Assembly (NCBI GenBank): GCA_028717525.1
Contig: JAQUNT010000156.1
Location: forward strand, 1-6,108
Direction of reading: 5' to 3'
Origin: Elusimicrobiota bacterium
GTDB lineage: Bacteria > Elusimicrobiota > Elusimicrobia > UBA1565 > UBA9628
Length of the DNA: 6,108 nt
Below, piece by piece: positions 1 to 5,617 of the stretch (position 1 is the stretch's first letter; each line of letters begins with the position of its first letter). The notes beneath the pieces were generated by a model. The model was given only the letters and a program-made list of their open reading frames with translations. It ran no database searches and was not told where the DNA came from. The position numbers were made by a program, and so were the translations under genes.

Positions 1-2149
1 CCTGGCCCCGGCCTCCCGCCTCGACCTCGGCGGGTCCATGGCCCTGCCGCAGACCCCGATCGTGGCAGCCGGCGGCGCGCAGGCCGTCGCGGTCTCCGCC
101 GCCGGGGAATCGGCCGCGCCCGCGGCCGTCGCCGCGGCGCCCGTCGCGGCCGGCGGGCAGGGGCCCGCCGTCCTCTCCGGGCAGGCGTTCTCCGCTCCCG
201 GAGAGGGCCAGACCCAGCTGGCCCAACTCTCCGCGGAGGCTTCCGTGGAGTCGGCCGCGGCCCCGGTCCAGCGCAAGAGCCTCATCGGGCGCCTGGCCTC
301 GGCCCTCGCCGCCAAGCTCAACTTCGGAAAGGTCTTCGATAACTCCAAGGCCGCCGCGCCCGGCGCGGTGGCGGGCATCCTGCCGCATAAGAGCAGCCTG
401 CCGCAGGGCATGGTCCTCGACGAGGCGCCCACCACGCCGCCCACCAAGGGCGGCGGCGGCGTCTCCATCGAGAACTTCGACCTGCCCGGAGCCCTGACCA
501 CCGGTCCGGACATCTTCAGCGGCCCGACCCTGCTCAACGCCGACCCGGCCAACGAGGCCGACGTGGAGCGCGCCCTGCGCGCCATGGTCGACGCCGACCC
601 GGCCAAGTTCGGCATCCCCAGCGCGCAGCTGGCCACCATCCACGTGCGCCGCATGGCCGGCGTCGGTCACCAGGCCGACACCATCTACGCCTACTTCCAG
701 CAGCAGCAGGGCGGCATCGTCATGCACGGCACCGGCCTGAGCTTCACGATCAAGGTGCTGCAGGGCCGGCCGGTCGTCATGGCCACAATGGCCAAGCTCT
801 ACCCCAGCACGAAGGTCGACACCAACCCGCAGTTCCCGGATGAGGAGCTCAAGGACAAGGCCCTGGAGCGGCTGGGCCCCTACACCCAGATGTACGGCCT
901 CGAAGCCTCCTTCCTCGAGAAGAAGATCGTCTACGTCAAGGGCGCCTGGCACGCGGCCAACATCTACCTCATAGAGAACGGCCCCGGCCCCATCATGCTG
1001 GCGGTCGACGTGGTCACGGGCGAGGCTTTCGCCTGGGACCCGCGCGCGGGCGCCGATGAGACCGCCAAGACGGACGCGGTCGCCGGCACCGTCGGCGGCA
1101 AGACCGTGGACAAGGGCCCCCAAGTCCCGGACGCGGAGGTCAAGGAGATCCCCTTGGCCTACCTCTCCCTGCAGATCGGCGGCAAGACCTACGTCACGGA
1201 CAAGGACGGCCGCTTCACCACCGAGGCGCCCCTCCAGGTCGGGCCCGAGGGCCTGACCCTCACCGCGACCCTGTCCGGCCCCTACGTGCGGCTGCAGGAC
1301 AGCGCGGGCAAGACGCTCTCGGTCAGCGTGGCGGTCAAGCCCGGCGACACCGGGCTGCAGGTCGTCTTCAACCCCAACTCGACCTTGAACGACGAGAACG
1401 CCCTGGCCCAGATCAGCGCCTTCCAGAAGGTGAACCTGGCCTACGGCTTCCTCAAGGACCACAAGGTCACCAACGAGAAGATGGACAGCAGAGCCATCAT
1501 CGTGCGCACCAACATCGATGACGAGTGCAACGCCTACTACACGCCGGGCCGCCCGAGCTTGAACTTCTTCAAGTCGAGCGAGAACTGCGTCAACTCCGCC
1601 TACGACACCGTGGCCGACCACGAGTACGGCCACTATTGGGACGACATGACCGGCGGCATCATCAACGGCGGGCTCTCCGAGGGCTGGAGCGACATCGTCT
1701 CCATGTTCCTCCTGAACAACCCCGTCATCGGCGAGCACTTCCTCAAGAAGGCGCGGCCCGACGCCGACGGCAACCTGGTCGACTACATCCGCCACGGCGA
1801 CAATAAGTATCAGTACGGCGAGTACGACGAAGTCCACGACCAGGGACAGGCTTGGGGCGGCTTCGCCTGGAAGCTGCGCAAGGCCCTCATCGCCAAGCTG
1901 GGCGACGCGGCCGGCGCCGCGCTGGTCGAGAGCCTGGTCCTGCCGACCATGTTCGCCAAGGCCTCCAACATCCCGGCCGCCATGGCCCAGGTTCTGCTGG
2001 CCGACATGGACGCCCAGGGCAACATGCCGCACGAGGCCGACATCCGCGCCGCGGCCAAGCTCCACGGCATCACGCTGCCGCAGAACCCGAGCATGATCGT
2101 GACGATGACCCGGCGCCTGACCAATTGGGTGCTCAGCCTCATCTCCTGA
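1..2149 (+). CDS. Secreted zinc metalloprotease, fungalysin/thermolysin-like (M36/M4-type), 5' partial
   Basis: The frame is open from base 2 and no Shine-Dalgarno sequence precedes the first ATG at 38, so the true start and any signal peptide probably lie upstream of the window. Residues are numbered from that ATG (703 aa). Residues 1-110 are Ala/Pro/Gly-rich low complexity. Residues about 172-335 resemble an FTP/PepSY-type propeptide, with a segment of the 'YAYFQQQQGGIVMHG' kind. Residues about 373-443 look like a small beta-sandwich insert (TDKDGRF turn). The catalytic domain runs from about 455 to 690. It has HEYGH (H528, E529, H532), GLSEGWSD giving third zinc ligand E548 and supporting D552, and a VHDQGQAW motif whose H600 matches thermolysin His231. 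C497 and C517 flank the stretch before the zinc site and may form a disulfide. By family knowledge it would be exported as a zymogen and cleave proteins outside the cytoplasm. The protease call is secure; the M36 versus M4 assignment is less so. Confidence 0.88.
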   Translation, partial: LAPASRLDLGGSMALPQTPIVAAGGAQAVAVSAAGESAAPAAVAAAPVAAGGQGPAVLSGQAFSAPGEGQTQLAQLSAEASVESAAAPVQRKSLIGRLASALAAKLNFGKVFDNSKAAAPGAVAGILPHKSSLPQGMVLDEAPTTPPTKGGGGVSIENFDLPGALTTGPDIFSGPTLLNADPANEADVERALRAMVDADPAKFGIPSAQLATIHVRRMAGVGHQADTIYAYFQQQQGGIVMHGTGLSFTIKVLQGRPVVMATMAKLYPSTKVDTNPQFPDEELKDKALERLGPYTQMYGLEASFLEKKIVYVKGAWHAANIYLIENGPGPIMLAVDVVTGEAFAWDPRAGADETAKTDAVAGTVGGKTVDKGPQVPDAEVKEIPLAYLSLQIGGKTYVTDKDGRFTTEAPLQVGPEGLTLTATLSGPYVRLQDSAGKTLSVSVAVKPGDTGLQVVFNPNSTLNDENALAQISAFQKVNLAYGFLKDHKVTNEKMDSRAIIVRTNIDDECNAYYTPGRPSLNFFKSSENCVNSAYDTVADHEYGHYWDDMTGGIINGGLSEGWSDIVSMFLLNNPVIGEHFLKKARPDADGNLVDYIRHGDNKYQYGEYDEVHDQGQAWGGFAWKLRKALIAKLGDAAGAALVESLVLPTMFAKASNIPAAMAQVLLADMDAQGNMPHEADIRAAAKLHGITLPQNPSMIVTMTRRLTNWVLSLIS

Positions 2150-2164
2150 GACCCGGCCGTACGC

Positions 2165-2209
2165 GCAACGACCGCCCAGACAGCCTTGGCTGTCTGGGCG
2201 GTTCGTTGC
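2165..2209 (+). terminator. Strong hairpin after the metalloprotease gene, probable terminator
   Basis: A 21-base left arm (2165-2185) pairs with a 22-base right arm (2188-2209) with a single bulged base and a TT centre, starting 16 bases after the protease stop. The arms carry CCGCCCAGACAG and CTGTCTGGGCGG. No T-run follows on either strand, so it is not a textbook intrinsic terminator. It could instead be an mRNA 3'-end stabiliser or a Rho-linked structure. Its place between a stop codon and the next promoter supports a terminator role. Confidence 0.65.
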
Positions 2210-2234
2210 CGCCCGAAAGGGCCGCGGCGCAAAT

Positions 2235-2243
2235 TGCTAGAAT
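2235..2243 (+). promoter_or_regulatory. Extended -10 promoter of the 2252-3201 operon, leaderless type
   Basis: TGCTAGAAT fits the extended -10 pattern TGnTATAAT with one mismatch. The hexamer TAGAAT (2238-2243) ends 8 bases before the ATG at 2252, so transcription would begin at about the start codon. No Shine-Dalgarno sequence lies between them and no convincing -35 box is seen at the usual distance. The hexamer sits in the short palindrome GCTA-GAA-TAGC (2236-2246). Confidence 0.55.
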
Positions 2244-2251
2244 AGCGTCCG

Positions 2252-2515
2252 ATGCCTGAATCCTGGCCGAGCCGCGTCCTCGCCTGGGCCATCGTCGCGG
2301 CCGTGGCAGCGGGTCTGGGCGCCTTCCTCTACGCCGCCATCTTCAGGGCTAGGGAGTGGTCGCACCCCGCCGCGGCCCGCGGCGCCGGCGTGGGGACCAT
2401 CGGGCTGCTCGTCCTGGGGCTCGGCGCCTGGCTGCACAGCGGCCTGGTGGAAGCGGCTGGCGGGCTGGCGGCCCTGGCGGGGCTGGCTTGGGCAGCGTCG
2501 GGCCTGGGGGATTGA
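2252..2515 (+). CDS. Small multi-pass membrane protein of unknown function
   Basis: This 87-residue protein is not one I recognise. Hydrophobic segments lie at about residues 9-31, 48-64 and 67-85, so two or three membrane spans are likely. A short basic/polar loop (FRAREWSHP) follows the first span. There is no obvious cleavable signal peptide, no cysteine pair and no catalytic motif. The ATG at 2252 is favoured because a -10-like box ends 8 bases upstream and the composition changes sharply there. The TGA stop (2513-2515) shares its last base with the ATG of the next gene, so the two are almost certainly co-transcribed and translationally coupled. By context it may work with the downstream single-pass membrane protein, but nothing in the sequence shows how. 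Confidence 0.72.
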   Translation: MPESWPSRVLAWAIVAAVAAGLGAFLYAAIFRAREWSHPAAARGAGVGTIGLLVLGLGAWLHSGLVEAAGGLAALAGLAWAASGLGD

Positions 2516-3201
2516 TGCCGCATTTCGACGAGAAGGACCTCTTCAAGGAAGACGGCGATTTCGACGTGGCCCGGCCCCCTGAGCGAAAGCACCACCCCGT
2601 GCTCATGCTGCTGTGCGCCCTGGTGCTCGGCGCCGGCTGGGGGGCTTGGCTGATGCACCAGCGGGCCGTCAGCCGCCGCGTCGCCGCCACGGCCGCCACG
2701 GCAGCGACGGCCGCCACGGCCGCCACGGCCGGCGCGGTTGCCGCGGCCGCGCCCGCCCCGCAGGCTGACCCCGTGGCCCGTCCCGCGCCCGTGCCGCCCG
2801 CCCCGGCCCCGGAGACGCGGCGCTTCTACGGCGTGGTCTACGATCTGGCCACCAGGAAGCCCATGTCCGCGGCGCAAGTGACCTTCATCGTCGGCCTGCC
2901 GGGGGCCGGGGGCCCCGCGGCCTCGTGCGCGACCGACATGAACGGCCATTACACCTGCGATCTGTCGGCCGCGGCGGATCCGGTCGCCGTGGAAGTCTCG
3001 AGCGAGGGCTACCATGGCCAGTTCGAGGACCTCATCCCGCCCCTGCGCGACCGCTCCGCGGCCCAGCGCCGCGCCGCGCTGGACGAGAGGGACGCCTACC
3101 TCGAGCCCGCGCGGCTCCTGCTCATGCCCAGCCAGGAGGTCGTGGCACTGGACATCGTCGCGGTGCCCAAGTCTTGGCTGCCGCCGCAGGCGCAGCGCTA
3201 A
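2515..3201 (+). CDS. Membrane-anchored protein with carboxypeptidase-regulatory-like domain
   Basis: This protein has 228 residues. The start at 2515 overlaps the previous stop by one base; the frame is open further upstream (to an ATG at 2356), but that extension would overlap the upstream membrane gene. Residues 1-27 are charged and probably cytoplasmic, followed by one membrane span at about 28-48. Residues 57-71 are five Ala-Ala-Thr repeats, then a Pro/Ala-rich linker runs to about 101. Residues about 102-215 look like a carboxypeptidase-regulatory/CNA-B-like beta-sandwich: an FYGVVYDLATRKPM opening strand, a TDMNGHY turn (140-146) and a V-S-S-E-G-Y-H strand. Two cysteines (in ASCATD and HYTCDL) flank this turn and could bond. 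Such domains are usually structural or binding modules outside the membrane, and no enzyme motif is visible. Its specific role is unknown. Its stop overlaps the stop of the convergent ABC permease gene. Confidence 0.75.
   Translation: MPHFDEKDLFKEDGDFDVARPPERKHHPVLMLLCALVLGAGWGAWLMHQRAVSRRVAATAATAATAATAATAGAVAAAAPAPQADPVARPAPVPPAPAPETRRFYGVVYDLATRKPMSAAQVTFIVGLPGAGGPAASCATDMNGHYTCDLSAAADPVAVEVSSEGYHGQFEDLIPPLRDRSAAQRRAALDERDAYLEPARLLLMPSQEVVALDIVAVPKSWLPPQAQR
2683..2727 (+). repeat. In-frame 9-base tandem repeat encoding Ala-Ala-Thr x5
   Basis: Five copies of a GCC-GCC-ACG unit run head to tail, the third copy diverged at synonymous positions (GCA-GCG-ACG). They encode residues 57-71 of the membrane-anchored protein, just outside its membrane span. 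Because the unit is a multiple of three, copy-number changes would lengthen or shorten the linker without breaking the frame. Confidence 0.85.
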
Positions 3202-4082
3202 CGCGCGCCGGAGCGGCCGGTCAGCCCGAGCATGGCTTGGGCGAGCCAGGACAGGGCCAGAAAAACGCAGGCCGCGAAAACGATGACCGGGCCCAGGGGC
3301 AGGTCGCGGGCGTAGGAGACGTAGAAGCCGGCCAGCGCGCTGACGCCGCCGCACAGCGAGGCCAGCAGAGAGAAGGACGTCATGCCCCGGGCCCAAGGCA
3401 GGGCAGCCATGGGCGGGACCACCAGGAAGCCGAAGACGACCAGAGGTCCCACGGTCATCACGCCCAGCGACACGGTCAGGCCCACGATCAGGTAGAGGAG
3501 CAACTCCCAGACCAGGGCCTTGCGCCCCAAAGTCAGGGCCATGTCCCGGTCGTACGAGACGAGCAGGAACTCCCGCTGGAACAGGAACAGGGCCGCGGCG
3601 ATCAGGCCGAAGACGTCGAGCATGGCGTGGAAGTCGCTCTCCGAGATGGCCACGATCTCTCCTTTGAGCAGGCCCAGCATCTCCGTCTCGCCGGCCGCGT
3701 TCCAGGCCACGAAGAGGATGGAGGCCGCCCAGGCTAGGGCGTAGAGCGAGCCGATGCGGCCTTCGGAGACGCCTTTGCCGCGCCGCTCCAGGAAGGCCAG
3801 GAACAGGATGCTCGCGCCCGTGAACAGCAGCGAGGCGGCGATGGCCAGGTGCTTCTCATGAGCCTCGGAGCCGGAGAGGAGGTTGAGGCCGAGTCCTTGC
3901 AGCAGGAAGGCGAAGGCGATCCCGGCGGCCGAGACCTGGGGCAGGGCCACGCCCCAGAAGACCAGGCGTCTGAGCAGGAAGTAGACGCCCACCAAGGGGC
4001 AGACGAAGCCCATGACCACGCTGCCGTAGAGGGCCTGGTGCAGGAGGAAATCCGGCTTGAGCATCGCCACGAACTGGCTCAT
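3198..4082 (-). CDS. Metal ABC transporter permease, ABC-3 (ZnuB/MntB-like) family
   Basis: This 294-residue polytopic membrane protein would form the channel for import of a divalent metal (Zn, Mn or Fe). Several hydrophobic spans are visible. The family's typical C-terminal pattern is clear: GLTVSLGVMTVGPLVVFGFL, then VVPPMAALPWAR, then GFYVSYARDLPLGPVIVF. The length matches the usual 260-300 residues. I chose the ATG at 4082 because it overlaps the ATPase stop in an ATGA (4 bases), showing translational coupling; an upstream in-frame extension would run inside the ATPase gene and is Arg-rich, unlike a membrane N-terminus. Oddly, the conserved Asp and His after the first arginines (family GDxxxHA) are replaced here by GVALPQV. 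The exact metal cannot be read from the sequence. The stop codon overlaps that of the convergent gene. Confidence 0.9.
   Translation of the reverse strand: MSQFVAMLKPDFLLHQALYGSVVMGFVCPLVGVYFLLRRLVFWGVALPQVSAAGIAFAFLLQGLGLNLLSGSEAHEKHLAIAASLLFTGASILFLAFLERRGKGVSEGRIGSLYALAWAASILFVAWNAAGETEMLGLLKGEIVAISESDFHAMLDVFGLIAAALFLFQREFLLVSYDRDMALTLGRKALVWELLLYLIVGLTVSLGVMTVGPLVVFGFLVVPPMAALPWARGMTSFSLLASLCGGVSALAGFYVSYARDLPLGPVIVFAACVFLALSWLAQAMLGLTGRSGAR
3224..3242 (+). terminator. Weak hairpin 3' of the 2252-3201 operon, tentative terminator
   Basis: GCCCGAGC and GCTTGGGC pair over 8 positions (one G-T wobble) around a 3-base loop, starting 23 bases after the TAA at 3199-3201. It lies inside the C-terminal codons of the convergent permease gene, and no T-run follows. 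Chance is quite possible at this GC content. Confidence 0.22.
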
Positions 4083-4780
4083 AGCTCGGTCCGGAAGACG
4101 TCCCCGAGCTTGCCGCGGCCGAGCATCTCCTCGGCTCCGCCCATCTCGGCCCGGCCTTCGTCGCACCAGATGACGTGGCTGAACAGTTCCTTCTCGGCCT
4201 GGACGCGGTGGCTGACCATCAGGATGGTCAGCCGGCGGCGCTCCTTGAGCTCCTGGAGCAGCTTGAGCAGGGCTTTTTGGGTCGTGATGTCGATGCCGGC
4301 CAGGGGCTCGTCCAGGGCCAGGACCTGGGGCTCGGCCGCCAGGGCGCGGGCGATGAGGACCCGCTGCTTCTGTCCGCCCGAGAGGTCCCGGTAGGCCTTG
4401 CTCGCCAGGCCCGCTGCCCCGCAGTCGGTCAAGCAGCGTTGGACCAGCGCCCGGCGCGTTCCACGCAGCCGGGCCAGGAGCTCGAAGCGGCGCCAGGTCC
4501 CCATGGCCGTCACGTCGTATGCGGTGAGGGGGTAGATGGGGTCGAGCCGTTCCTTCTGGGGGACGTAGCCGAAGCGCGGCGCCCCGGGGCAGACGAGCTG
4601 CCCCTTCAGGCAGGGGAGCAGGCCCAGGACGGTCTTGAGCAAGGTGGTCTTGCCCGAGCCGTTGTGGCCCAGGATGCCGACGAAAGCCTGGGCCGGGATG
4701 CCCAGATCGACGCCGGCCAGGACCGGAACCCTTCCGTAGCCGAGGCTGGCGTGCCTGAACCGGATCAGGGGCTCCTGCAT
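4079..4780 (-). CDS. Metal ABC transporter ATP-binding protein (ZnuC/MntA-like)
   Basis: This 233-residue protein is a complete ABC ATPase that would power the permease encoded just downstream. Walker A is GHNGSGKTT (residues 38-46), the Q-loop glutamine is Q75 in YVPQKERLD, the signature LSGGQ is at 133-137, Walker B VLALDE ends in the catalytic E158, the D-loop is around AGID (161-164) and the switch histidine is H191. The DPIYPLTAYDV segment after the Q-loop matches the metal-import subfamily, where 'D..FP.tv.DVV..G' is typical. It is first in its operon, and no substrate-binding protein gene lies between its promoter and the ATG. The start is supported by a perfect extended -10 ending 8 bases upstream. 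The function as an ABC ATPase is secure; the metal is inferred from the permease family and the neighbouring ZIP gene. Confidence 0.93.
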   Translation of the reverse strand: MQEPLIRFRHASLGYGRVPVLAGVDLGIPAQAFVGILGHNGSGKTTLLKTVLGLLPCLKGQLVCPGAPRFGYVPQKERLDPIYPLTAYDVTAMGTWRRFELLARLRGTRRALVQRCLTDCGAAGLASKAYRDLSGGQKQRVLIARALAAEPQVLALDEPLAGIDITTQKALLKLLQELKERRRLTILMVSHRVQAEKELFSHVIWCDEGRAEMGGAEEMLGRGKLGDVFRTEL

Positions 4781-4788
4781 GGGTCCTG

Positions 4789-4797
4789 ATTATATCA
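4789..4797 (-). promoter_or_regulatory. Perfect extended -10 promoter of the metal ABC operon, leaderless type
   Basis: Read on the minus strand, TGATATAAT matches the extended -10 consensus TGnTATAAT exactly. It ends 8 bases before the ATG at 4780, placing the transcription start at or next to the start codon. An AGGA lies only 3 bases from the ATG, too close to act as a normal Shine-Dalgarno sequence. The box sits in the palindrome TGAT-ATA-ATCA (4787-4797), which could also be an operator half. No good -35 box is seen. Confidence 0.7.
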
Positions 4798-4845
4798 CTT
4801 CGCCCGAGCCGGGCCCCGAGCCTGCCTGAATGGCCGGAAATAACA

Positions 4846-4851
4846 TAGACT
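4846..4851 (+). promoter_or_regulatory. Candidate -10 of the ZIP transporter gene, leaderless type
   Basis: TAGACT matches TATAAT at four of six positions and ends 7 bases before the ATG at 4859. TAACAT (4841-4846) is an alternative of equal match but would leave a short leader. No Shine-Dalgarno sequence precedes the ATG and no -35 box is evident. The call rests largely on the same spacing being seen at 2252 and at 4780 on the other strand. Confidence 0.4.
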
Positions 4852-4858
4852 CTACGCC

Positions 4859-5602
4859 ATGTCCTGGGTCTGGGCGGCGGGAAGCCTCGTCTTCGTCAGC
4901 CTGCTGTCCTTGATGGGCGTGTTCACCCTGTCTTTGCGGGAGGAGCGGCTGCGGCAGATCCTCTTCCTGCTGGTGAGCTTCGCGGTGGGCGCGCTCTTCG
5001 GGGATGCCTTCCTCCACATCCTGCCCGAGGCCTTCAAGACCTCGGGCTCCGGGCCGGTGACCGGCCTGTGGGTCCTTCTGGGCTTCGTGGTCTTCTTCGT
5101 GGGCGAGAAGCTCATCCGCTGGGGACAGGGCCGGGCTTTCGCGAAGCCCTCCCGGGTCAAGCCTGCGGTCCCGCTCATCCTGCTCGTCGACGGCGCGCAC
5201 AACTTCATCGACGGCATGCTCATCGGCGCCAGCTACGGCGTGAGCGTCCCCATCGGGATCACCACGACCCTGGCGGTCGTGTTCCACGAGGTGCCCCACG
5301 AGATCGGCGACTTCGCCATACTGGTGCACGGCGGGCTCAGCGTGCGCCAGGCGCTGCTGGGGAACTTCCTCTCGGCCCTGACCGCCATCCTCGGCGGAGC
5401 CTTCGCCCTGCTGCTGGGGCCCATGGTCCAGGGCTTCTCGGCGGTGATCCTTCCCGTCACGGCCGGAGGCTTCATCTACATCGCCGGCTCCGACCTGGTC
5501 CCGGAGCTTCAGGAAGACGTGAGCCTGGCCTCGGCCTTCTGGCACTCTTTGCTCATCGGGGCCGGCGTGGGCTTCATGGCCCTGCTCCTCCTAATAGGCT
5601 AG
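4859..5602 (+). CDS. ZIP-family divalent metal transporter (LIV-1-like motif)
   Basis: This 247-residue membrane protein has about eight hydrophobic segments, the usual number for ZIP proteins. TM2 carries the family pattern GDAFLHILPEAF, TM4 carries HNFIDG (H114, N115, D118) and TM5 carries HEVPHEIGD (H143, E144, H147, E148, D151). The TM4 and TM5 residues form the transport-site metal ligands in known ZIPs, and HExPHExGD is the signature of the LIV-1 subfamily. It should move Zn2+ (possibly Fe2+ or Mn2+) into the cytoplasm. The TM3-TM4 loop is short and lacks the His-rich stretch of many eukaryotic relatives, so regulatory metal sensing there is unlikely. It is divergent from the ABC metal importer across 78 bases, which suggests shared metal-responsive control, although I cannot identify a Zur, Fur or MntR box. 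Its stop lies 10 bases from that of the convergent coiled-coil gene. Confidence 0.93.
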   Translation: MSWVWAAGSLVFVSLLSLMGVFTLSLREERLRQILFLLVSFAVGALFGDAFLHILPEAFKTSGSGPVTGLWVLLGFVVFFVGEKLIRWGQGRAFAKPSRVKPAVPLILLVDGAHNFIDGMLIGASYGVSVPIGITTTLAVVFHEVPHEIGDFAILVHGGLSVRQALLGNFLSALTAILGGAFALLLGPMVQGFSAVILPVTAGGFIYIAGSDLVPELQEDVSLASAFWHSLLIGAGVGFMALLLLIG

Positions 5603-5617
5603 GCCGGCCGGGCTAGC
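5598..5617. repeat. Near-perfect 20-base palindrome spanning two convergent stop codons
   Basis: GCTAG at 5598-5602 pairs with CTAGC at 5613-5617 around a GCCGGCC-type core, with one mismatched pair in the whole palindrome. The left arm contains the TAG stop of the ZIP gene and the right arm contains the TAG stop of the opposing coiled-coil gene. It could form a short bidirectional transcription-ending hairpin, but it has no T-run. Confidence 0.5.

Noticed and set aside
2356..2514. Longer start for the membrane-anchored protein
   Set aside because: The extension lies wholly inside the upstream membrane gene and is an Arg/Gly/Pro-rich shadow; the ATG at 2515 gives a sensible N-terminus and a coupled stop/start.
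2683..2727. Repeat array as a CRISPR-like element
   Set aside because: The units are 9 bases, contiguous and in frame within a coding region, with no spacers.
2329..3396. Long minus-strand reading frame of 355 codons opposite the membrane operon
   Set aside because: The translation is Arg/Gly/His-rich with no domain pattern, overlaps two well-supported genes, and is a by-product of high GC content.
4083..4166. Longer start for the ABC permease
   Set aside because: The extra 28 residues are Arg-rich and overlap the end of the ATPase gene; the ATGA overlap at 4079-4082 is a typical coupled junction.
4781..4858. Zur, Fur or MntR operator in the divergent spacer
   Set aside because: Short symmetric elements exist, but none matches a known consensus well enough to name the regulator.
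4790..5545. Minus-strand reading frame of 251 codons opposite the ZIP gene
   Set aside because: It is the antisense shadow of a gene with unmistakable ZIP motifs; its charged, His/Gln/Glu-rich translation has no recognisable fold and it would cover the divergent promoter region.
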